DNA from: an uncultured Clostridium sp.
GTDB lineage: Bacteria > Bacillota > Clostridia > TANB77 > CAG-508
DNA: 6,186 nucleotides
NCBI GenBank assembly: GCA_958413095.1
Contig: CATYUF010000080.1
Location: forward strand, 1-6,186
Reading direction: 5' to 3'
Every line of letters starts with the position of its first letter. The stretch's first letter is position 1. Shown piece after piece: positions 1 to 4,871 of the stretch. A model generated the notes under the pieces. The model searched no databases and was not told the DNA's origin. It saw nothing but the letters and a program-made list of their open reading frames with translations. The translations under genes were made by a program, and so were the position numbers.

Positions 1-40
1 CGATAGTAGAGCAACTGCAAAAATAGGTAGCTGCCATCTC
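1..40 (+). rRNA. rrf: 5S ribosomal RNA, 3' end (partial)
   Basis: The first 40 bases match the 3' third of a bacterial 5S rRNA: a CGATAGTA segment, a short helix-IV-like stretch, an AAAAATAGG stretch corresponding to the GAGAGUAGG loop-E region, and the closing GCTGCCA of helix I. The shortened helix resembles 5S genes of Mollicutes. The 5' part lies outside the window, so helix I cannot be checked by pairing, and the 3' end (about 39-40) is approximate. Position directly upstream of two tRNA genes fits the end of an rRNA operon. Confidence 0.75.
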
Positions 41-41
41 C

Positions 42-63
42 TTTCTATTCTTTTTAATAGAAA
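42..63 (+). other. AU hairpin between 5S rRNA and tRNA-Asn
   Basis: TTTCTATT (42-49) pairs perfectly with AATAGAAA (56-63) around a 6-nt loop of C and T. It lies between the 5S 3' end and the tRNA-Asn 5' end. The stem is purely AT apart from one G-C pair and has no T-run after it, so it is not a good terminator. It may be an RNA-processing spacer structure of the rRNA-tRNA transcript, which is an inference. Confidence 0.4.
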
Positions 64-67
64 ACGC

Positions 68-144
68 GCCTCTTTAGCTCAGTAGGTTAGAGCACATGAC
101 TGTTAATCATGGTGTCCGGGGTTCAAGTCCCTGAAGAGGCGCCA
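68..144 (+). tRNA. tRNA-Asn (anticodon GTT)
   Basis: A full cloverleaf is present. The acceptor stem is GCCTCTT (68-74) with AAGAGGC (134-140). The D arm contains TAGCTCAGTAGGTTAGAGC. The anticodon stem is CATGA/TCATG with loop CTGTTAA, giving anticodon GTT at 102-104. The T arm is CGGGG/CCCTG around TTCAAGT. The discriminator base is G (141), as usual for bacterial tRNA-Asn, and CCA (142-144) is encoded. No promoter is visible between it and the 5S gene, so it is probably cotranscribed with the rRNA operon. Confidence 0.97.
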
Positions 145-157
145 TTTTTTTGCTTAT

Positions 158-234
158 GGTTCGTTGGAGAAGTGGCTTAACTCACATGCCTTTCACGCAT
201 GCATTCACGGGTTCGAATCCCGTACGAATCACCA
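158..234 (+). tRNA. tRNA-Glu (anticodon TTC)
   Basis: The cloverleaf is complete. The acceptor stem is GGTTCGT (158-164) with ACGAATC (224-230), including one G-U pair. The anticodon stem is CATGC/GCATG with loop CTTTCAC, giving anticodon TTC at 192-194. The T arm is ACGGG/CCCGT around TTCGAAT. The discriminator is A (231) and CCA (232-234) is encoded. It sits 13 nt after tRNA-Asn and is the last gene before a terminator, so it ends the rRNA/tRNA transcription unit. I found no second copy of its 3' end downstream in this window that would mark an attachment site. Confidence 0.96.
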
Positions 235-249
235 TTAAAGTAAATCGGT

Positions 250-288
250 AAGTCTTCTGAATTTATAGCATTTCAGAGGGCTTTTTTT
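250..288 (+). terminator. Rho-independent terminator of the rRNA/tRNA unit
   Basis: AGTCTTCTGAA (251-261) pairs over 11 positions with TTCAGAGGGCT (272-282), with two G-U pairs and a 10-nt loop. A further A-T pair (250/283) can form. A run of seven T (282-288) follows directly. It is 16 nt downstream of tRNA-Glu and marks the boundary between the housekeeping RNA operon and the accessory DNA. Confidence 0.93.
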
Positions 289-361
289 GCATTTTAGGAT
301 GAAAATTCTAAAAAATTACAAAACACAAACTCAAAATTATGAAAATTATATCCAAATCACT

Positions 362-384
362 AAAAATACAAGACTTTTTGTATT
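362..384 (-). terminator. Minus-strand terminator-like hairpin
   Basis: Read on the minus strand, AATACAA (384-378) pairs with TTGTATT (371-365) around a 6-nt loop and runs into five T (366-362). It lies just downstream, on that strand, of a tRNA-like T-loop at 405-421. The stem is AT-rich and only 7 bp, so it would be a weak terminator. Confidence 0.4.
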
Positions 385-395
385 AAACACTAGGG

Positions 396-421
396 GAGAC
401 TTACCATGGACTCGAACCAAT
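396..421 (-). pseudogene. Possible tRNA 3'-end remnant (T-loop)
   Basis: On the minus strand the sequence reads ATTGG-TTCGAGT-CCATG (421-405), then GTAAGTCTCCCC-like bases. TTCGAGT fits the canonical tRNA T-loop pattern (TTCRANY) with the conserved G53-C61 closing pair. Only three of the five T-stem pairs form (G-C, G-C, T-A), there is no CCA end, and no D or anticodon arm can be assigned. A terminator-like hairpin follows on the same strand. This may be the decayed 3' part of a tRNA or an attachment-site relic; chance similarity is a real alternative. Confidence 0.25.
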
Positions 422-430
422 GAGATAATA

Positions 431-446
431 AGAGAATGAATTCTCT
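431..446. other. 6-bp hairpin
   Basis: AGAGAA (431-436) and TTCTCT (441-446) form a perfect inverted repeat around TGAA. There is no T-run on either side, so it is not a terminator. On the minus strand it lies upstream of the tRNA-like T-loop, where a tRNA variable or anticodon arm could have been, but no proper fold results. Confidence 0.35.
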
Positions 447-575
447 GGAAATAAAACAGCAATGAAAGAGATTTACCAATTGTGAACATAATTTTTGAAC
501 CTTGTCCAATTCTTTAAAAAAAGATTCGAAAACAAACCAGGGAAAAAGTTAAAAGAGGATGTTACCGATTTTTTT

Positions 576-617
576 AGACTGACGAAGAAAGCATAGGTTT
601 TTTATAGTTAGTCTTTT
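576..617 (+). other. Two-part hairpin with short T tail
   Basis: AGACTGAC (576-583) pairs with GTTAGTCT (607-614), with one G-U pair. After a small internal loop, AAGAAA (585-590) pairs with TTTTTT (598-603) around a 7-nt loop. A short TTTT tail spans 614-617. It lies about 45 nt upstream of the promoter at 659. It could be a weak terminator insulating that promoter from read-through, or a structured RNA relic. No other function can be read from it. Confidence 0.4.
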
Positions 618-658
618 ACCATATATTTAGAATAGTAAATTATAAATTTATATTTTTA

Positions 659-688
659 TTGAATAATTGGGTCATTATGTGATATAAT
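659..688 (+). promoter_or_regulatory. Sigma-70-type promoter of the AlbA_2 gene
   Basis: A perfect -10 box TATAAT (683-688) is preceded by TG at 680-681, giving an extended -10 (TGnTATAAT). A -35-like TTGAAT (659-664; 4 of 6 matches to TTGACA) lies 18 bp upstream. Transcription would start near 695, about 29 nt before the ATG at 724. The ribosome binding site AAGGAG is at 711-716, 7 nt before the ATG. This is the clearest protein-gene promoter in the window. Confidence 0.75.
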
Positions 689-708
689 ATAATTAGAATT
701 GACCTAAT
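666..708. promoter_or_regulatory. Putative operator: inverted repeat around the promoter
   Basis: ATTGGGTCA (666-674) and TGACCTAAT (700-708) are inverted repeats matching at 8 of 9 positions. Their centres are 34 bp apart, about three helical turns. The left arm lies between the -35 and -10 boxes and the right arm overlaps the early transcribed region just before the ribosome binding site, a typical layout for repressor half-sites. The downstream gene encodes a winged-helix protein that could bind here (inference). Confidence 0.45.
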
Positions 709-723
709 AAAAGGAGAAATAGT

Positions 724-2070
724 ATGTATAGTGAATCAAATAAGACTGAATTGAAGATAGAATTAATTGAAAATGTAAAAAAAGAAATTATTGCTTTTTT
801 AAATACTGATGGTGGTGTTATTTATATTGGTGTTAATGATGATGGAAGTGTTGTTGGAATATATGATAGACAAGAAAGAGATTCATTAGAACTTAAATTG
901 TCAAATTGGATTCAAGACGCTATTTATCCTATACCCTCATCATTAGTTAATTATTATTTTAATGAGGATAATGTTTTTGTTATTGAGGTTTCAAAAGGTG
1001 ATGATAAACCATATTATCTTAAAGAAAAAGGACCAAAACCTAGTGGTGTATTCAAACGTGTTGGTTCTAGTGTAAGAAAAGCTAATGATAGTGAAATTTT
1101 ATTAATGATTTTGGAGTCAAAAGATTATAGGTTTGAAAGTGATTTATCGGAAGAACAAGATTTGACATTTAAATATTTTAATCAAATATGTGATGAAAAT
1201 GATATAAAACATGAGGAAAGAAATCTAAGGTCGTTAGGATTGTTAAATAAAGAAAACAAATATACTAATTTAGGTTTATTATTATCTGACCAATCTCCAA
1301 TAACAGTTAAATTTGCAAAGTATGACAAAAATTTAAATTTTTTAGTTAAGAAAGAGTTTAAAGGATCACTTTTAAAATGTTTAGATTTAGCACTAGAAAA
1401 TTCTGCCAATTATAATGATGTATCAGCTATAATTGATAATACTTCTTGGAAAAGAATAGAAACAATTTCTTATCCTGGAGCAAGTTTGCGTGAAGCAATT
1501 TTGAATGCATTTGCTCATGCTAATTATTTTATAAGATCGAATATTAAACTAGAATTTTATGAGGATAAAGTAAAAATTACTAATCCAGGTGGTATATTTC
1601 AGGCTACACTTGAACAAATATTTGATGGAGTACAAACTTATAGAAATCCAGGTTTAGTTAATATACTAAGTAAACTTCAATATATTGAAAATTTTGGAAC
1701 AGGAATACCAAGAATATTACATGCATATGAAAACAGTAAAAGACAACCAGAGTTTTTACCTAGCGAAAGTTTTTTTATTTTAAAAATGCCTAATATGAAT
1801 TTTGACCCAATAAATGACTCATTAAAAGACCCAATAAAAGACCCAATAAATCAATCTCAAAAAATTGACTTATCTGATTTTGACTTGAGTGTTGTAAGAG
1901 TAATTAGTGAAAAACCAGGACTAAATACAAAACAAATAGTTGAGGAATTAAATCATATATTAGATAATGTTACTATTGACATGGTTAAAAACTCATTAAA
2001 AAGGAAATTAATTAATATATGTGAGTTTAAAGGTTCAAGAAGAAATGGTGGGTATTATTTAAAAAAATAA
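724..2070 (+). CDS. AlbA_2 (Schlafen-like) / RecG-C-type ATPase protein with winged helix
   Basis: This 448-residue protein has three visible parts. Residues about 4-130 form an AlbA_2 domain (older name AAA_4), with TELKIE, KKEIIAFLNTDGGVIYIGV (20-37), DDG (39-41) and the closing FKRVGSSVRKA (110-120). Residues about 250-345 look like the HATPase_c_4 domain, with EAILNAFAHA (257-266), NPGGI (287-291) and NFGTGIPRI (323-331). Residues about 383-448 look like a winged helix. A DPIN/DPIK repeat linker (361-376) joins the last two. The start is fixed by AAGGAG 7 nt upstream and a family-like N-terminus. Such proteins are often annotated as putative transcriptional regulators or ATP-binding proteins and frequently occur in islands; the biochemical role is not established. 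It is separated from the Gabija cluster by 361 bp and has its own promoter, so it is probably a separate unit, perhaps autoregulated. Confidence 0.88.
   Translation: MYSESNKTELKIELIENVKKEIIAFLNTDGGVIYIGVNDDGSVVGIYDRQERDSLELKLSNWIQDAIYPIPSSLVNYYFNEDNVFVIEVSKGDDKPYYLKEKGPKPSGVFKRVGSSVRKANDSEILLMILESKDYRFESDLSEEQDLTFKYFNQICDENDIKHEERNLRSLGLLNKENKYTNLGLLLSDQSPITVKFAKYDKNLNFLVKKEFKGSLLKCLDLALENSANYNDVSAIIDNTSWKRIETISYPGASLREAILNAFAHANYFIRSNIKLEFYEDKVKITNPGGIFQATLEQIFDGVQTYRNPGLVNILSKLQYIENFGTGIPRILHAYENSKRQPEFLPSESFFILKMPNMNFDPINDSLKDPIKDPINQSQKIDLSDFDLSVVRVISEKPGLNTKQIVEELNHILDNVTIDMVKNSLKRKLINICEFKGSRRNGGYYLKK
1804..1851 (+). repeat. 4 x 12-bp in-frame tandem repeat (DPIN/DPIK linker)
   Basis: Four 12-bp units start at 1804, 1816, 1828 and 1840. 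Units 1, 3 and 4 read GACCCAATAAA plus T or A; unit 2 is diverged (GACTCATTAAAA). They encode DPIN-DSLK-DPIK-DPIN, residues 361-376, between the ATPase and winged-helix domains. The period is exactly four codons, so gain or loss of a unit would keep the frame. The unit start also resembles the promoter-proximal half-sites at 666-674 (inverted) and 700-708. Confidence 0.85.
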
Positions 2071-2239
2071 CTATTTTATTTATGTGATTTATATTTTATT
2101 GTTTTAATTTTAAAGTAAAAACTTTTTGTCAGTTATTATCACGTGAGTTTACACTTTTGTCTCGAAGAAAAAGTGAATAAAAACAATAAAAACATACTAA
2201 AAATTAATTAAAATATAAGAAAAATAGGAGAGTTTAGCT

Positions 2240-2284
2240 AAAAGTCTGTAAATTTTATTGAAAAAATCATCGAGACTTTTTATT
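2240..2284 (+). terminator. Terminator-like structure
   Basis: AAAAGTCT (2240-2247) pairs with AGACTTTT (2273-2280), and the T-rich tail runs to 2281. Inside the 25-nt loop a second helix ATTTT/AAAAT (2252-2256/2263-2267) can form. It lies 170 nt after the AlbA_2 stop codon, so it would give that transcript a long 3' UTR, or it ends a small RNA from the spacer. The large loop makes it a modest terminator. Confidence 0.45.
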
Positions 2285-2319
2285 AAACTGAACTTAGGAC
2301 GACAAGATAAAAAGTCTGT
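2240..2319 (+). repeat. 10-bp direct repeat AAAAGTCTGT, two copies
   Basis: AAAAGTCTGT occurs at 2240-2249 and again at 2310-2319, 70 bp apart. The reverse complement of its core (AGACTTTT) also occurs at 2273-2280 between the copies. The first copy forms the 5' arm of the terminator-like structure. The second could in principle compete for pairing with the shared AGACTTTT arm or be a protein-binding site; either role is speculative. Confidence 0.5.
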
Positions 2320-2333
2320 GATGAGACAAAATT

Positions 2334-2390
2334 AATGATTAAAATAATAAAAATCATTGGTTATAATTTACAATGAAATTATAGATTTTT
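2334..2390 (+). promoter_or_regulatory. Possible promoter and inverted repeat for the Gabija cluster
   Basis: A perfect 7-bp inverted repeat AATGATT/AATCATT (2334-2340/2352-2358) lies next to a TATAAT (2362-2367). Alternatively TTGGTT (2357-2362) and TATAGA (2380-2385), spaced by 17 bp, could be the -35 and -10 boxes. Neither is a strong match, and AT-rich DNA yields such boxes by chance. It is the best-placed candidate for transcription into the frame at 2432 and gajA. Confidence 0.3.
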
Positions 2391-2431
2391 AAAACATACA
2401 ACGAAGAAATATAAATGAAAGAGAGAAAATA

Positions 2432-2932
2432 ATGAATAGAGAAGAAGAATACTATATAAGAGGTGCACAATATTTTGGTGAAAATTATATAAAATTAAAA
2501 AATAAAGAACAGTATAAGGAAGAGCATTTTTTAAATACTGGGCTTTAGATATTTAGAAAGAAACACAATATAAAAATTTTTACATCTTGTATTTCAAAAG
2601 TAGATTATTTACATAAAGTTATAAAAGCCCCTTTACATAATGTTGAAATATATTATTATGCTAGTAATGTTTGAATAAGTGAACTAGAAACTCATTATAA
2701 AAATTCAAATGTTAAATTTATTAGATTAAGTAAAGATCCATTAATAGAATTCAAACATAGTACAGTAGTTTTTGCTTCAAATGATACAATAATATTTGAT
2801 AAAAAAGAGTTAGAATAAGAAAAACTACCAAGTGGTGAAAGATGTGTGTATAGAGATAAGTCACAAGCACATTTCGATTTATATTTTAGTAGAGCAAAAA
2901 AATTAATATGAGATATAAAAAAGGTAAGTTAA
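2432..2932 (+). pseudogene. Stop-interrupted first gene of the Gabija cluster, unrecognised product
   Basis: One uninterrupted frame of about 167 codons runs from ATG 2432 (GAGAG at 2421-2425 as a weak ribosome binding site) to TAA 2930-2932. It is broken by four in-frame stops: TAG 2546, TGA 2672, TAA 2816 and TGA 2909. There is no frameshift. Between the stops the translation is protein-like, for example VEIYYYASNV, SELETHYKNSNVKFIRLS and SQAHFDLYFSRAKKLI. In random DNA of this composition roughly 15 stops would be expected in 167 codons, so the frame was selected as coding. It ends 1 nt before gajA, the spacing of an operon partner. I do not recognise the family; the strand pattern vaguely recalls phospholipase-D-like folds, but no HxK motif is visible. 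A 5-codon ATG frame (2415-2432) overlaps its start. Recoding or assembly error are alternatives to decay. Confidence 0.65.
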
Positions 2933-2933
2933 T

Positions 2934-4871
2934 ATGTACATTGAAAAGATTGTAATAAAGAATTTTAGAATATTTGATTCTAATGGTGTAGTCATTAATT
3001 TAAAAACTGGAATTAATGCAATTATTGGTGCTAATAATAGTGGAAAATCAGCAGTTATTGATGCTATGAGAATCGTTTTATCAATTTCAGAATATAAGAA
3101 AATGTTATATTTTACATTAGATGATTTTCATATTAATAAAAAAGGCGAAAAGGCAAAAACAGCTGAATTTGATTTTTATTTAAATGAAGTGCCAAATGAA
3201 TTAATTGATATTTGGGATCCAGAGTCTCCAGAAAAAGGAGAATTTCATATTCGTTTTAGAAGAGAGGAAAATACTAAGGGAATTGAAAAAGTAAGATATG
3301 AGCTATGGGGTGGAAAGATAGAAGGTAATAATATTTATGGAGAATTTTTTGATGCCTTTAAAATATCTTATTTGAATGCTTTAAGGAATGTTGAAACTGA
3401 TTTGAATCCTTCAAAGAATAGTAAAATAGCTTTATTAATAAAATCTCTCTATAATAATAAAACAGACGAACAGCAATTAGTTAAAAAATTTAACAACTTA
3501 AATGAAGAAATTTTATCAGAAGAAAATATAAAAAAAGCAAAATCAATAATTAATAAAAATTTATTAGAAATAGAAAAAAATATTTTTAATCAAAAAATAG
3601 ATTTAAATATTGTCGAACCTAATTTTAATTCAATTTTATCAACTTTTAAAAGTAATGTGATCTCTAAGTGGACATATATTAGTGAAAATAAAGAATTCTT
3701 TATAGAAAATTTACAAGATGCAAAATTCACTAAATTTATTAAGATAGATGGTGAAGATTTATATTTGGATATTGAAGGTTTATTATTGGTTGATTTAACT
3801 GAAGAGGTAAAAAGCAAACTTCAAAATATAAATCAAGTTTATTATAATATTAGTCAAAATAGTTTGGGTTATAATAATTTAATTTATATCGCATCTGTAT
3901 TAGGTGATATGTCACAAGAAAACGATGGAGTTTTATCAAAATTATTTTTAATTGAAGAACCAGAAGCTCATTTACATCCTCAACTACAAAAACTATTACA
4001 ACTTTTTTTTGAGAATAAATGTAAGGAATTAACTAATTGTCAAATTATATATACATCGCATTCACCAAGTATTTTATCTAAAGTAGATTTAGATAATGTT
4101 AATATTTTGACAGAATATAATGGAATTGCTAAATGCGTAGCAATACAAGATACTAAACTTGATGAGAATGATAAGGAATATATGCAAAAATATTTAGATG
4201 TAACGAAATCACAATTATTATTTTCTAAAGGGGTTATTTTTGTAGAAGGAATAAGCGAAGCAATTATTATTTCAAAAATCGCTGAATATTTAGGAAGAAA
4301 ACTTGAAGATTATTTTGTTGAAGTAGTAAATATTAATGGTGTATCTTTCAAACCTTTTATTAACTTATTAAGTCTTAATAATGAAGAGCCGTTAATAAGA
4401 GGAGTTGTAATTACAGACGATGATAGATGCACAAACAAAAGTGATAATGAAACTTACATAGAGTCATCTATAGAGTATGATTATTCTAATTTAAATGAAA
4501 TTGTTAATAAGTTAAAAAACGGAAAGCAATCTGACAGGTGCGATAAATTGGATAAATTAATAACTGATTCGAAAATTATAGTTGAGAAAGCTTGCAAAAC
4601 ATTAGAATATGAATTGGCACTTAAAAATCTTGATATTATGATTGCTATATTGAAAGATATTCATGAAATCGCAGGTGTTGAATTAGAAAAACAAATTAAA
4701 AAAGTTAAGACAAATGAGGAAAAAGCTGCTTTAGTGTGGTTATTTATTAGAAAAAGAAGCGAAGATAAATCAGATATTGCACAAAAACTATTATCGAAAA
4801 TTAATAAGGAAAGTGGATTTGTAGTTCCTGAATATATAAAGAGAGCAATAATACATGTTACAAGTAGATAA
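2934..4871 (+). CDS. gajA: GajA: OLD-family ATPase/TOPRIM nuclease of a Gabija anti-phage system
   Basis: This 645-residue protein is an ABC-type ATPase joined to a TOPRIM nuclease domain. The ATPase shows Walker A GANNSGKS (32-39), signature-like NSLGYNN (309-315), Walker B LIEEPEAHLHPQ (339-350) and the switch histidine in YTSHSPS (373-379). TOPRIM features are FVEGISE (436-442, acidic E438 and E442) and the DDD triplet in VITDDDR (492-498, D495/D497); the lysine-rich end (RKRSEDK, from about 610) may supply the catalytic Lys. Gabija GajA is known to form a tetramer that cuts phage DNA and is held back by nucleotides, acting with GajB in one complex. The B. cereus prototype has about 578 residues, so this one is somewhat longer, mostly in the C-terminal half. 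The start fits the family (MYIEKIVIKNFR) and has an AAAAAAGG site 9 nt upstream. It ends in tandem TAA codons and overlaps gajB by 17 bp. Confidence 0.92.
   Translation: MYIEKIVIKNFRIFDSNGVVINLKTGINAIIGANNSGKSAVIDAMRIVLSISEYKKMLYFTLDDFHINKKGEKAKTAEFDFYLNEVPNELIDIWDPESPEKGEFHIRFRREENTKGIEKVRYELWGGKIEGNNIYGEFFDAFKISYLNALRNVETDLNPSKNSKIALLIKSLYNNKTDEQQLVKKFNNLNEEILSEENIKKAKSIINKNLLEIEKNIFNQKIDLNIVEPNFNSILSTFKSNVISKWTYISENKEFFIENLQDAKFTKFIKIDGEDLYLDIEGLLLVDLTEEVKSKLQNINQVYYNISQNSLGYNNLIYIASVLGDMSQENDGVLSKLFLIEEPEAHLHPQLQKLLQLFFENKCKELTNCQIIYTSHSPSILSKVDLDNVNILTEYNGIAKCVAIQDTKLDENDKEYMQKYLDVTKSQLLFSKGVIFVEGISEAIIISKIAEYLGRKLEDYFVEVVNINGVSFKPFINLLSLNNEEPLIRGVVITDDDRCTNKSDNETYIESSIEYDYSNLNEIVNKLKNGKQSDRCDKLDKLITDSKIIVEKACKTLEYELALKNLDIMIAILKDIHEIAGVELEKQIKKVKTNEEKAALVWLFIRKRSEDKSDIAQKLLSKINKESGFVVPEYIKRAIIHVTSR

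Larger units (their letters stand above)
289..658. other. Non-coding spacer behind the tRNA operon
   Basis: I see no credible protein gene on either strand; the longest ATG frames I checked by eye are only a few codons long. The stretch holds a decayed tRNA-like T-loop with a minus-strand terminator (362-421), a 6-bp hairpin (431-446), a longer two-part hairpin (576-617) and very AT-rich DNA leading into the promoter at 659. The mixture of degraded RNA-gene-like pieces suggests an integration scar or an old insertion junction, which is inferred from context only. Confidence 0.6.
2071..2431. other. Non-coding spacer between the AlbA_2 gene and the Gabija cluster
   Basis: No protein gene is visible. 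The spacer contains a weak 5-bp hairpin with a T-run just after the AlbA_2 gene (AAAGT 2112-2116 / ACTTT 2121-2125, T-run 2123-2127), an 8-bp palindrome TCACGTGA (2139-2146) and a bulged hairpin CACTTTT/AAAAGTG with inner TCT/AGA (2152-2175). It also holds a terminator-like structure (2240-2284), a direct repeat AAAAGTCTGT (2240-2249 and 2310-2319) and a possible promoter region (2334-2390). The density of repeats is higher than in the other spacers. Confidence 0.6.

Noticed and set aside
289..658. CRISPR array or regular direct repeats in the spacer
   Set aside because: No unit of repeat length with regular spacing exists; only isolated hairpins are seen.
158..700. Attachment-site duplication of the tRNA-Glu or tRNA-Asn 3' end
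   Set aside because: I searched downstream for the last bases of both tRNAs and found only short chance matches such as GATTCGAA near 529-536.
1182..1409. 75-codon minus-strand open frame inside the AlbA_2 gene
   Set aside because: It lies wholly antisense to a strongly supported domain protein, has no ribosome binding site and no recognisable product; a shadow frame.
2139..2146. TCACGTGA palindrome as a regulator site
   Set aside because: A single 8-bp palindrome without a second copy or promoter nearby is not enough to call an operator.
2415..2432. Five-codon leader peptide overlapping the start at 2432 (TAATG)
   Set aside because: Too short, with no good ribosome binding site; such overlaps are common by chance in AT-rich DNA.
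2432..2932. Use of genetic code 4 (TGA = Trp) in this organism
   Set aside because: Two TGA codons here fit Trp positions, but all 12 Trp codons seen in the intact genes are TGG, and TAG and TAA also interrupt this frame, so code 4 would not restore it.
3590..3817. 75-codon minus-strand open frame inside gajA
   Set aside because: Antisense to a well-supported gene, low-complexity translation, no start signals; a shadow frame.
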